Part shown: piece by piece, positions 53,240 through 61,794 of the stretch | Position numbering within the stretch: position 1 is the first letter of the stretch | Layout of the letters: every line of letters begins with the position of its first letter | Assembly (NCBI GenBank): GCA_934433485.1 | Contig: CAKRZR010000004.1 | Coordinates: forward strand, 130,462-194,461 | Direction: 5' to 3' | Length of the DNA stretch: 64,000 nucleotides | DNA from: an uncultured Eubacteriales bacterium | GTDB taxonomy: Bacteria > Bacillota > Clostridia > Oscillospirales > CAG-272 | The notes under the pieces: generated by a model | What the model was told of the DNA's origin: nothing | Databases searched by the model: none | The model's input: the letters and a program-made list of their open reading frames with translations, nothing else | Translations under genes and position numbers: made by a program

Positions 53240-53735
53240 AAAGCTTCTCATTCCGGATCTCTGTTTGCCTGGCTTTGCCGCGCTGACGCCTGCGTTTTGT
53301 CGGTCGCACGGCTTTACGCATATCATTTCCGATATCGACAACACACTCGTAACCTACGACGACGCGGAACCGACGGAGGAACTGTTGGCGTGGCTCAGGA
53401 ATATGCGCGAAAACGAGATCACAATCGCGTTTTTGTCCAATAACAAACCGCCGCGCGTAGAGCGATTCAACCGGTCGCTCGGTTATATCGCACACGCAGA
53501 TGCAGGAAAGCCGGGCGGCAAGATGTTGCAGTCCATTCTTGATACATGGCAATGTGCTCCGGAAAACGTCATTTTCCTCGGCGATCAACTGCTCACAGAT
53601 GCGGCATGCGGCAAGCGTGCGGGTCTCTATACCGTGATCGTACCGCCCATTCATGACCGCACAGACTTGTTCCACCGGGCAAAACGGTTGATTGAGAAGC
53701 CCTATATCCGAAAATATCACAGGCTGCACTCTTGA
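53229..53735 (+). CDS. YqeG-family HAD phosphatase
   Basis: This 168-residue protein is a HAD-superfamily class IIIA phosphatase of the YqeG group. The nucleophile Asp is in ISDIDNTLVTYDD, motif II in AFLSNNKPPRVERF, the conserved Lys in GKPGGKML, and the acidic motif in VIFLGDQLLTDAACG. The gene overlaps the flavodoxin gene, so the two are co-translated. In many Firmicutes yqeG lies near other housekeeping genes; its substrate is not known to me. Confidence 0.9.
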   Translation: MLFEKLLIPDLCLPGFAALTPAFCRSHGFTHIISDIDNTLVTYDDAEPTEELLAWLRNMRENEITIAFLSNNKPPRVERFNRSLGYIAHADAGKPGGKMLQSILDTWQCAPENVIFLGDQLLTDAACGKRAGLYTVIVPPIHDRTDLFHRAKRLIEKPYIRKYHRLHS

Positions 53736-53775
53736 GCGGCAGCAAGTGTTCTATCAATAGAAAGGAAGTTTTCCT

Positions 53776-54846
53776 ATGAATACCATGGAAATCCGTTACC
53801 AAAGACTCCATCAGGCAATGCAGGAGAGAGAACTGGACGCCGTGTATGTCAGCGCGCCGGAAAATCATCTGTATATGTCTCATTTTGACAACCCGGACGG
53901 CTATTTGCTCATCACCGCGGACGAAGCCTACGTGTTTGCTGATTTTCGGTACACCGAAGCAGCGCATGAAAACGTGTTCCCGTGCTGCATCGTAAAGGAA
54001 CCGGGTAAACCGGCACTATCCGTTTTGGTCGCAGAAAAAGGACTGAAGCGCATCGGTTATGAGGACGAATCCCTGACATGTGCCGCGCTGTCCGGCTTGC
54101 AGAAAAAAATGCCGGAGGTGGAATTTGTTCCGACCGGCGATATGTTCTCACAGATCCGCTGCCGCAAGACGGAGGACGAGGTGGAAAATATCATAGCTGC
54201 ACAGCGTATCGCGGAAGGCGCGTTCCAGCACATCCTCTCCGTCATCCATTACGACATGACCGAACTCGAAGTCGCGGCGGAGTTGGAGTACTATATGAAG
54301 AAAAACGGAAGTGAAAAGCCCTCGTTCGATACCATCTGCGTTTCCGGCTCCAATTCGTCCAGACCGCATGGCGTTCCGCGTCCTGTAAAGCTTGAAAAAG
54401 GCTTCTTAACCATGGACTATGGCGCGATGGTAAACGGCTATCACTCTGACATGACCCGTACCATCTGTATTGGCAAAGCGGATGACGAGATGAAAAAGCT
54501 CTACAATACCGTTCTGAACGCACAGCAGGCAGCCATTGAAGCCACGCATCCCGGTATGCACAACGCGGAGCTGGATAAAGTGGCGCGGGACATCATCGAC
54601 GGTGCCGGCTATGCGGGATGCTTCGGGCACAGCCTCGGTCATGGCGTAGGTCTGCTCATTCACGAGGATCCGCGCGTGTCCTCCGGCGCCGGAGAACGCA
54701 CGCTGCATCCGGGTGAGATCATCACCATCGAACCGGGTATCTATGTGGAGGGCAAGTACGGCTGCCGGATCGAGGATATGTTGTATATCACTGCCGATGG
54801 CAAGCGCAACCTTACCGACTGCCCCAAGGAACTGATAGAGGTCTGA
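53776..54846 (+). CDS. aminopeptidase P family protein (M24, Xaa-Pro peptidase)
   Basis: This 356-residue metallopeptidase removes the N-terminal residue before proline. The creatinase-like N domain (about 1-125) is followed by the pita-bread fold. Metal ligands are visible in TMDYGAMVNGYHSDMTRT (two Asp), GHSLGHGVGLLIHE (His) and TIEPGIYVEGKYGCRIED (two Glu). AAGGAAG precedes the start. It is cytoplasmic. The GNAT gene begins three bases after its stop. Confidence 0.96.
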   Translation: MNTMEIRYQRLHQAMQERELDAVYVSAPENHLYMSHFDNPDGYLLITADEAYVFADFRYTEAAHENVFPCCIVKEPGKPALSVLVAEKGLKRIGYEDESLTCAALSGLQKKMPEVEFVPTGDMFSQIRCRKTEDEVENIIAAQRIAEGAFQHILSVIHYDMTELEVAAELEYYMKKNGSEKPSFDTICVSGSNSSRPHGVPRPVKLEKGFLTMDYGAMVNGYHSDMTRTICIGKADDEMKKLYNTVLNAQQAAIEATHPGMHNAELDKVARDIIDGAGYAGCFGHSLGHGVGLLIHEDPRVSSGAGERTLHPGEIITIEPGIYVEGKYGCRIEDMLYITADGKRNLTDCPKELIEV

Positions 54847-54849
54847 TCT

Positions 54850-55389
54850 GTGACGAATCTGCATTTTGAACGACTGACCGACACAGCGCATCCCCTGTAT
54901 GAAAAGGCGATCGAGCTGTACCGAATCAGCTTTCCCTATCACGAGCAAAGAGAAACACCCTCCCGCAAGCGGATTTTAGAGGATGAAACCTATCATTTTG
55001 AGCTGCTTTTCGACGACACAACCTTTGTCGGATTGGTACTGTACTGGGAAACCACAGATTTTCTGTATGTTGAACATTTCTGTATCTTACCGGAAATGCG
55101 CGGCAGAAAATACGGGCAAACCGTATTGGAAATGCTTGCAAACTCCGGTAAACCGATCATTTTGGAGATCGATCCGCCGATCGATGAGGTTTCGAGGCAC
55201 AGAAAATGCTTTTACGAGCGGTGTGGCTTTGCGGAGAATCCGTATCCCCATATGCACCCGCCATACCACCGCGGCAACGAAGGTCACGCTCTTGTCGTTA
55301 TGACCTACCCGAAAGCCATCGCTCCGCAAGCATACGAGACGTTCAATATGTATCTGCGAGAGCACATTATGAATCACGCGTTCTCGTAA
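54850..55389 (+). CDS. GNAT-family acetyltransferase
   Basis: This 179-residue protein is a GNAT acetyltransferase. The acetyl-CoA site lies in VEHFCILPEMRGRKYGQTVL, followed by a Glu-rich strand, IILEIDPP, and YERCGFAENPYP. It starts with GTG a few bases after the aminopeptidase stop codon and is probably co-transcribed. The acceptor is unknown. Confidence 0.88.
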   Translation: MTNLHFERLTDTAHPLYEKAIELYRISFPYHEQRETPSRKRILEDETYHFELLFDDTTFVGLVLYWETTDFLYVEHFCILPEMRGRKYGQTVLEMLANSGKPIILEIDPPIDEVSRHRKCFYERCGFAENPYPHMHPPYHRGNEGHALVVMTYPKAIAPQAYETFNMYLREHIMNHAFS

Positions 55390-55395
55390 ATCCCC

Positions 55396-55438
55396 AAAAG
55401 TATCCGTATATCTCCCCGATACGCGGATGCTTTTTTAT
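55396..55438. terminator. bidirectional terminator
   Basis: AAAAG-T-ATCCG pairs with CGGAT-G-CTTTT, followed by T on the plus strand and preceded by A. It lies between the converging GNAT and helicase genes. Confidence 0.75.
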
Positions 55439-57948
55439 TCTCCGTACCAAAAATCCTCTAAAATTCGCTCCAAAGTGTCCGGATCCCGTGTGTAGCGGAT
55501 ATGGCGCCAGTGCGGCGGAAAGAGCAGCTTCATCTCAGGCAGATCGTACCGGTCGTCTATGAGCAGTACCATCCCGCGATCCTTTTCCGATCGAATCACA
55601 CGGCCCGCTGCCTGCAAAACCTTGTTCATGCCAGGGAACACATATGCGTATTCCCGCCCTTTTTCCATCGTATTCTGGTAATATTCCGCCATCAGGTTCC
55701 GTTCCGCCGACAATCCGGGCAGCCCGGTGCCGACGATCATCGCACCGATTAGCGCGTTACCGGCGAGATCGATACCCTCGGAAAACATACCGCCCAGCAC
55801 ACAGAAGCCGACCACATGCCGGTGCTTATCCGAGAAAAAGATCTGCAAAAACCGCTCGCGTTCCCGATACGACATTCCGCTTTTCTGCATCACGACCGCT
55901 ATGTCTGGGGCAATCTGACAGAACGTGCGACACACCAGCTTCATATACGCATACGATGGGAAGTAAGCGATGTATTTTCCCTCGCGTACGGAGGCGGCAC
56001 GAGCGAGAATTTCCGCTGTCTCTTCAACGGTACCACGCCTGTCGGAAAAGCGCGTGCTGATTCCGTCAAAGGCGACAAGACACAGATTTTTCCTTGCATA
56101 TGGCGATGGCAGATCGAGATATACACTGTCCGGCGAACCTGTGACGTTTTGGTAATATTCCGCCGGAGACAGCGTTGCCGAAAAGAAGATCGCACTGCGC
56201 GCGGCGGAAAGCATCCGGTCAAGGATCGCGGCGGGATCGAGACAGAGAATCTGCGCCGTCACCGTTGTATCCTCCCGCTCCACGAAAAAGCAGAACCGCT
56301 CGTCTGCATAATCAAGCACGGACAGAAAATCGATGAGCATACGACGGTAAGGCAAAAGCTCTCCGGCAAGTTCATGATCGTCGCGGATGTACTGTCGGAT
56401 CTGCCGCAGCACCACACCGAGCGACGTGCCGATTTCCGCGGGAATGGTCGTACTGCGGTAATAACCGACAGAGATTTCGGCTCCGTCCCGATGGATCAAC
56501 CCGGCGTCTTCCTCGCACAGGGAAGAGAGATAGCGAAACAGTGTCTCTGCCTGACCGATCGCGTCCGCAAACGGCGTATCCAACGGAAAACACTTCGTCT
56601 GTACCGCACGCAGCGCGCCGATGGCTTCGCTCGACAACTTGCCGGAGTACATATCCCGCGTCCGATCCGGCAGATTGTGTGATTCATCGATACAGAACAC
56701 GTACTTTTCACGTCTGGCCCCATCCTTGAAATACCGGCGAAAGCGAATCCGGTCGTCAAAGAGATTGTTGTAGTCGCAGATAATGACCTCGCAGTACTCG
56801 CTGATGTCCAGCGCCAACTCATACGGACAGACGGAATGCGCCGCGGCGGCTTTGCGGATACAGTCCGGCGTGAAGAACGACACACTGCTGTCCAAAAGGG
56901 CGCGCATTGCCTCGTGTTCCCGGCGCAGATACGGCAAAAAGTGCGCACCGGAGCCGGTATCGTAGCGATCGGGGCAGAGGGGACATTTGAGCAACAGCGC
57001 CGTCTCACCGTCAATCGTCTGCGCGGAACAGAGCGATTCCTTGGCAAGAAGCATCACGCCGCGCAAATGGGGGGCATGTTCGCGAAAGCGTTTGCAGGTA
57101 TCGACAGCCGCTTTGCCGGTCATTGTTTTGGCGGTCGCGTAAAAAATACGGTCACAGTCCCCGCTCCCGAACGCACGGATTGCCGGATACAGCGACGATA
57201 CCGTTTTGCCAATCCCTGTCGGCGCGGAGACAAACAGCCGCTCACCGCGGTGAATGGTTCGATACGCTTCTTTGATGAAGTCGGACTGTCCCTCACGGAT
57301 TGTGGAAAACGGGAAGGGAAGCGACTTGCATTCCTGTCGCAGGATCGATTCCCGTTCGCGGATCCGTCTGGCAAACGGCAGTGCGCGCTCCAGTAAAGCG
57401 TAAAAAGCGCGCGATAAAAAATCGACGGAAAACACGGCGCGATACCCACGGCGCATACCGTCCGCGCGGCGGATATACACCAGTGCCACAGCCGCTTCGC
57501 CGATTCCCTCATTGGCGCATATCATAAAAGCGTAGCAGACTGCCTGTGCGAAATGCTCCGGGTACTTAAGCGGATACAAATCGTCGGACAGACTACGCAC
57601 CGTTTTGTATTCCGTGACGGTATGGCGTTCCCCGTCAAAGGCAATACTATCCGCACGACCGTGCACCTCCATCGTGCAGTCATCGAACACGGCACGATAG
57701 GCAAGGTCGAATTCCACAGCGGCGCCGTCGTCCCGTGCGTCCGTTTCCGACTGGTTGTGGTGTCGTATGCCGTCAGCGTTTGGCGTGGCGTCTGGGAGGG
57801 CGTGTTCCGTGGGCAGCGATTCTGTATCCGCGAAAGGAACAAAGCCGTATTTTTCCCCGGCGGAACGCGGATTTTCCAGCGGGTACGCGTACCGTGCCAG
57901 TTCCGTGACGGAGAGCGACAAAAAGTTCCCGTCAGCCCGATATTCCAT
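55435..57948 (-). CDS. XPD/DinG-like helicase with N-terminal PD-(D/E)XK nuclease domain
   Basis: This 837-residue protein combines two modules. The N-terminal part (about 1-200) has a PD-(D/E)XK-type pattern, EVHGRADSI followed by TVTEYKT, like RecB/Cas4 nucleases. From about 215 it is a superfamily 2 helicase of the XPD/DinG branch with the Walker A motif SAPTGIGKTVSSLYPA, DESH (motif II) and QAAGRVIRS (motif VI). Cysteines in LLKCPLCPDRYD, FTPDCIRKA and SVCPYEL fit the iron-sulfur cluster of this branch. It probably unwinds and trims DNA during repair; the fusion is known in bacteria, but its exact role is unclear. The start codon lies 10 bases after GGAGG. Confidence 0.9.
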   Translation of the reverse strand: MEYRADGNFLSLSVTELARYAYPLENPRSAGEKYGFVPFADTESLPTEHALPDATPNADGIRHHNQSETDARDDGAAVEFDLAYRAVFDDCTMEVHGRADSIAFDGERHTVTEYKTVRSLSDDLYPLKYPEHFAQAVCYAFMICANEGIGEAAVALVYIRRADGMRRGYRAVFSVDFLSRAFYALLERALPFARRIRERESILRQECKSLPFPFSTIREGQSDFIKEAYRTIHRGERLFVSAPTGIGKTVSSLYPAIRAFGSGDCDRIFYATAKTMTGKAAVDTCKRFREHAPHLRGVMLLAKESLCSAQTIDGETALLLKCPLCPDRYDTGSGAHFLPYLRREHEAMRALLDSSVSFFTPDCIRKAAAAHSVCPYELALDISEYCEVIICDYNNLFDDRIRFRRYFKDGARREKYVFCIDESHNLPDRTRDMYSGKLSSEAIGALRAVQTKCFPLDTPFADAIGQAETLFRYLSSLCEEDAGLIHRDGAEISVGYYRSTTIPAEIGTSLGVVLRQIRQYIRDDHELAGELLPYRRMLIDFLSVLDYADERFCFFVEREDTTVTAQILCLDPAAILDRMLSAARSAIFFSATLSPAEYYQNVTGSPDSVYLDLPSPYARKNLCLVAFDGISTRFSDRRGTVEETAEILARAASVREGKYIAYFPSYAYMKLVCRTFCQIAPDIAVVMQKSGMSYRERERFLQIFFSDKHRHVVGFCVLGGMFSEGIDLAGNALIGAMIVGTGLPGLSAERNLMAEYYQNTMEKGREYAYVFPGMNKVLQAAGRVIRSEKDRGMVLLIDDRYDLPEMKLLFPPHWRHIRYTRDPDTLERILEDFWYGE

Positions 57949-58045
57949 CCAAACACCTCCTATGTCAGTCTATGCTATTATTATACTAAAAAATCGCTGT
58001 GGCGTCAAGAGATTTGCTATGGGGGGAAGAAAATCTGCCATTCCA

Positions 58046-58074
58046 TTGACAAACGAGCGGGATGCGTGTATAAT
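58046..58074 (+). promoter_or_regulatory. promoter of the zinc-ribbon protein gene
   Basis: A perfect TTGACA, a 17-base spacer and a perfect TATAAT. Confidence 0.9.
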
Positions 58075-58146
58075 AAGGAAAGAAATTCTCGTCCTGTGCC
58101 GGATAAAACGCCGGCTTGTCGATAGATCGTTTTATGGGAGAAATAT

Positions 58147-58785
58147 ATGGTATTACAACAAAAGCAAACCACCGTTGCCTATCGTTGTCCGGAGTGCGGC
58201 GCAATTGTTCTCAGTTTGGTTGGCATATTCGCACTTACCGCGGATATGATCCGTCTGAAATGCCCGTGCGGGCAGTCAGAGCTTGAGATTTTATACACCA
58301 AGGACAAAAAGGTCCGTCTGACTGTGCCGTGCTTCGCTTGTCCGACGTCGCATAGCTACCTCATATCCTCTTCTCTGTTTTTTGAAAAGGAACTGTTTAC
58401 ATTGCCATGTGCCTATTCCGGACTGGACATCTGCTTCATCGGACACCAGGACAAGGTGCAGGAGGCGGTGAAAAAAGCGGAAGAGGAACTCGTGGAAATG
58501 CTCGGCGACGTGGATTTCGAGGAATACGCCAAGGCGCGCGGGGAACGACGGGAGCTGTCCGATCCGCAGATTCTCGATATCGTGATGTATGTGGTGCATG
58601 AACTGGAGGATGAGGATGCGATTCATTGTCATTGTCCGGACGGCGAGGGCGACTACACCGTGGAGGTCGAGAGCAATCACCTGACAGTGGCATGCGAAAA
58701 ATGCGGCGCGAAAGCGGAAATCCCGACAGACAGCGTCACAGCGGCGCGCGATTTTCTGAACATAGACCGGCTGGATCTCGAGTGA
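58147..58785 (+). CDS. CpXC-like zinc-ribbon protein
   Basis: This 212-residue cytoplasmic protein has several metal-binding cysteine pairs: CPECG and CPCGQ near the N-terminus, CFAC near residue 60, then CHCPDG and CEKCG near the C-terminus. The middle contains a helical, acidic stretch (VQEAVKKAEEELVEMLGDVD). Similar multi-ribbon proteins of unknown function occur in Clostridia. The start follows GGAG. I do not recognise a catalytic site. Confidence 0.7.
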   Translation: MVLQQKQTTVAYRCPECGAIVLSLVGIFALTADMIRLKCPCGQSELEILYTKDKKVRLTVPCFACPTSHSYLISSSLFFEKELFTLPCAYSGLDICFIGHQDKVQEAVKKAEEELVEMLGDVDFEEYAKARGERRELSDPQILDIVMYVVHELEDEDAIHCHCPDGEGDYTVEVESNHLTVACEKCGAKAEIPTDSVTAARDFLNIDRLDLE

Positions 58786-58933
58786 TCTCTTTTCGCAGCA
58801 CCGCATGGAACCTTTTCGGCACATCGGCATATGATGATACCAGAGTCAGGAAAGACGCCTGCTCTACGCACCGGCACAAATCCATGTGCGGAAAATCTGG
58901 GATGTATCTGCGGTAAAGAGAAAGGAAAACAAT

Positions 58934-59023
58934 ATGGGATGCTTCTGCAATCTTTTCGAAAATAATGAGTGGATCTGGATCTTAATTCTCCTGTGCATTC
59001 TGTTCTGCTGCTGTGGTCATTGA
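58934..59023 (+). CDS. 29-residue cysteine-rich membrane microprotein
   Basis: This short frame encodes MGCFCNLFENNE followed by a single hydrophobic helix (WIWILILLCILF) and a C-terminal CCCGH. Six of 29 residues are cysteine. A ribosome binding site (GAGAAAGGA) lies 8 bases before the ATG. Similar tiny Cys-flanked membrane proteins of unknown role occur in spore-forming Clostridia. A terminator follows about 110 bases downstream. Coding is supported by the ribosome binding site and composition only. Confidence 0.65.
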   Translation: MGCFCNLFENNEWIWILILLCILFCCCGH

Positions 59024-59135
59024 GCATTGTGTGACATGCCGCGTATAGCAGAGCACGAAGCGGTGGTTGCGTGCATATGAACAGCCGTCGCTTGACGCAT
59101 GCTTGTACGCTGTGTGATATGGTTCCGGACCACCG

Positions 59136-59174
59136 TCCGCTTGCCGTGACTATTTCTGCGGCAAGCGGATTTTT
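59136..59174 (+). terminator. strong terminator
   Basis: A perfect 11 bp stem, TCCGCTTGCCG / CGGCAAGCGGA, with a 12-base loop is followed by five T. It ends the transcript of the microprotein. Confidence 0.92.
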
Positions 59175-59208
59175 CTTGTGCATCGATGGACAACCTGTTG
59201 ACAGCACA

Positions 59209-59237
59209 TTGCAATTTTCGGGAATTTGTGGTATACT
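59209..59237 (+). promoter_or_regulatory. murI promoter
   Basis: TTGCAA, a 17-base spacer and TATACT. A TTGACA 11 bases further upstream is out of register. Confidence 0.8.
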
Positions 59238-59278
59238 ATTCCCACGATGAAAAAATGTTAAAAAGGAAGGCGGAGATC

Positions 59279-60079
59279 ATGGAAAAGAGACTGCGGTATA
59301 AGCCGACAATCGGTTTTCTGGATTCTGGAATTGGTGGTCTGACTGTGCTCTACGAGGCGCAGAAACGTTACCCGGATGCGCAGTATCTCTATTACGCGGA
59401 CACCGATCACGTGCCGTATGGAACAAAATCCCGCGATGAGATTCGCCGCTATGCTATGGACGCCGTGTCGTTTCTCGTGGATAAAGGTGCGGATTTGCTT
59501 GTGATTGCCTGTAATACCGCGACCAGCATGGCGATCGAGGAGCTGCGTATGCGTTTTCCTCTGCCTATAATCGGCATGGAACCGGCGGTACGACCTGCGA
59601 TTTTGCGGTATCCGGGCGCGAAAATCCTTGTTTGCGCGACACCGGCGACCATCCATGGGGAAAAGCTGCACCACCTGCTGGTCACAGAGCACGCGGATCC
59701 TGCGACAACGGTGCTTGTTCCCACTCCACGCCTTGTTGCATTCGCGGAGGACGGAGTATTTGCGCCGGAGCTTGTGGTACCGTATCTGCGGGAAGTGATT
59801 CCGCCGGATACATATGCCGCCTGCGTGCTCGGCTGTACACATTTTACCCTGTTCCGGGACAGCTTTACGATATGTCTCGGCAGCGATACCGCGTGCATTG
59901 ACGGCAATACAGGGACGGTCAATCGGATGTGCGCAGTACTTGCGGAGAACGGTTTTGCCACTGCGGGAAGCGAAGAATGTACTGCGATCCGGTATTTCCG
60001 ATCCGGCAGGGAAGTTATCGATCCGGCAGAACGGAAACAGTATCAGATTATTTTTGACCGCATGGCTGCGTTGTCATAA
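59279..60079 (+). CDS. murI: glutamate racemase
   Basis: This 266-residue enzyme converts L-glutamate to D-glutamate for peptidoglycan. The two catalytic cysteines are Cys78 in IACNTATS and Cys186 in LGCTHFTL. The substrate loop is FLDSGIGGLTV. The start at 59279 follows AAGGAAGGCGGAG; a longer frame begins before the promoter and is rejected. The HAD-GDPD gene follows after 21 bases. Confidence 0.97.
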   Translation: MEKRLRYKPTIGFLDSGIGGLTVLYEAQKRYPDAQYLYYADTDHVPYGTKSRDEIRRYAMDAVSFLVDKGADLLVIACNTATSMAIEELRMRFPLPIIGMEPAVRPAILRYPGAKILVCATPATIHGEKLHHLLVTEHADPATTVLVPTPRLVAFAEDGVFAPELVVPYLREVIPPDTYAACVLGCTHFTLFRDSFTICLGSDTACIDGNTGTVNRMCAVLAENGFATAGSEECTAIRYFRSGREVIDPAERKQYQIIFDRMAALS

Positions 60080-60100
60080 GGTCTTAGAGTAGGAGAGAGT

Positions 60101-61522
60101 ATGAAAAAGGCAGTACTATTTGACATGGACGGTGTATTGATCGATTCGGAGGTCGTGATGCTGGATGCCGCCATCGAGGGGCTCGGCGCATTCGGAATCC
60201 ATGCCACACCGGAGGATTTCGCGCCGTTTGTCGGAGCCGGTGAGGATGCGTATCTTGGCAACGTAGTGCGGAAATACGGTGTGGACTATACGCTTGCGGT
60301 CAAGTCCCACGTGTACGATGTGTACGGTGAAAAAATCAACCATACATACACCTGTCCGCGTGCCGGTGAAATCATCGCGGCACTGACAGCAAAAGAAATC
60401 CCATTCGCCATCTGTTCCAGCGCGGACAAGGCAAAGATCCACCACAATCTGCGTGCGCTCGGCATTCCGGAGACCGCGTTCCCGGCGATCGTATCCGGTG
60501 AGGATGTAACGCACAACAAACCGGCTCCTGAAATCTATGAAAAAGGTGCCGCGATCCTTGGCGTAAAACCGGAGGAATGCATCGTTGTAGAAGATACGTT
60601 AAACGGCATCCGTGCAGGCAAATCGTCCGGTGCGACTACGGTGGCGGTCGGTACAAGCCTGAACCTGACCGATTTCATCGCAGGCGGCAACGCGGATTAT
60701 TATATTCCCACCCTCCCCGGACTGATTCGGATCATGCGGCAGAACGGACTCGACACAGGGCTGTCCGATCACACGGTATTGCTGGAAGCCCATCGCGGCG
60801 TCGGCACGGAAGCGGTCGAGAACACGATGGCGGCATTCCGGTTGGCAAAGGTGCTAGGCTATGATATGATTGAGATGGACACAAAGTTCACCGCCGACCA
60901 TCGCTGCGTTCTCCTGCACGACCGCACGCTCAACCGTACTGCCGACCAACTTAAAAACAACAAAGAAGTCGCACAGGTGGATATTGCTGCGCTTACCTTA
61001 GAAGAAGTAAACGCTTCCTATACCTTTGGCGGAGAACGGATCGCCACGCTGGAGGATGTGCTTACCTTTGCCGCGGCAGAGAAAATCGCGCTCAAATTCG
61101 ACAACGTATGGCGTTCGCATCTGCCGGAGGAACGGAGAGCCTTCCTTGATGCGATCGCTGCGTCTCCGGCAAAAGTGCTCTGCGGAGTCACCGCTGCCGA
61201 CCTTGCGTCTGTGGCAGAAATTCACGCCGTGCTGCCGGATTGCCACATCCACTACGACGGCGCTGTTTCGGAGGAGGTTTTGGAAGAACTGCATCGCGTT
61301 GTTCCGCGCGACCGGTTGACAGTGTGGCTCCGGTACGACAACGCCATTACCGCGTGGTGTAAGAATCCACCGGTTGACAGAGAGCTTGCTGCCCTTGTCC
61401 ATCGATATGGAACGCTCGGCGTGTGGCTTCTCACCACGGCGGAAGAGCTTCGGGACGCTGTGGAAACCTATGGCGCGGATGTGATCGAAACAGACGGACG
61501 GCTCAAACCCGCAAAACACTGA
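60101..61522 (+). CDS. HAD phosphatase fused to glycerophosphodiester phosphodiesterase
   Basis: This 473-residue protein combines two enzyme domains. Residues 1-216 are a beta-phosphoglucomutase-like HAD hydrolase with the nucleophile in FDMDGVLIDSE, AICSSADKAK, the Lys in NKPAPEIYEKGA and VEDTLNGIRAGK. Residues 226-473 are a GDPD domain with EAHRG and AVENTMAAF, the acid pair in MIEMDTKFTAD, and LLHDRTLNRT. The C-terminus has VIETDGRL. One protein could release glycerol 3-phosphate from a diester and dephosphorylate it, or act on a related sugar phosphate. That coupling is inference. GGAGAG precedes the start. Confidence 0.9.
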   Translation: MKKAVLFDMDGVLIDSEVVMLDAAIEGLGAFGIHATPEDFAPFVGAGEDAYLGNVVRKYGVDYTLAVKSHVYDVYGEKINHTYTCPRAGEIIAALTAKEIPFAICSSADKAKIHHNLRALGIPETAFPAIVSGEDVTHNKPAPEIYEKGAAILGVKPEECIVVEDTLNGIRAGKSSGATTVAVGTSLNLTDFIAGGNADYYIPTLPGLIRIMRQNGLDTGLSDHTVLLEAHRGVGTEAVENTMAAFRLAKVLGYDMIEMDTKFTADHRCVLLHDRTLNRTADQLKNNKEVAQVDIAALTLEEVNASYTFGGERIATLEDVLTFAAAEKIALKFDNVWRSHLPEERRAFLDAIAASPAKVLCGVTAADLASVAEIHAVLPDCHIHYDGAVSEEVLEELHRVVPRDRLTVWLRYDNAITAWCKNPPVDRELAALVHRYGTLGVWLLTTAEELRDAVETYGADVIETDGRLKPAKH

Positions 61523-61558
61523 CGAAGGGAATATGCACTTTCTCTCTTATCTTATCGA

Positions 61559-61717
61559 TTTGCGCGCTGGCCGGAGATCACCTTCACGGTCAATGGTGGC
61601 GATATCGGCAACGATTACGACCCCAATCCGGAGAGGGTACGTGCTTCCCATAAAGAGGTCATGGACGTATGGTCTACACGACCGGATTTGGCGCAGGCGA
61701 AAGCCGACAGAGCGTAA
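61559..61717 (+). pseudogene. in-frame remnant of a former gene
   Basis: Directly after the stop of the HAD-GDPD gene, the same frame stays open for 65 codons to a TAA. Its last 52 codons look coding: PEITFTVNGGDIGNDYDPNP and then ASHKEVMDVWSTRPDLAQA, with a normal third-position pattern. No start codon with a ribosome binding site precedes it. It is probably the tail of a deleted gene or of a longer ancestral fusion. Confidence 0.45.
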
Positions 61718-61742
61718 TGCTGCGGATGGAGCCGCATAAATA

Positions 61743-61782
61743 GAAAAATACAGGGGAAGCGACACATGATCGTTTCCCCTGT
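61743..61782 (-). terminator. typA terminator
   Basis: On the minus strand ACAGGGGAA pairs with TTCCCCTGT, extended by CG/CG, and is followed by ATTTTTC. Confidence 0.88.
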
Positions 61783-61794
61783 GTTGGTGATCGA

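Noticed and set aside
59198..59203. TTGACA as murI -35
   Set aside because: It is 28 bases from the -10, too far. The TTGCAA at 17 bases fits better.
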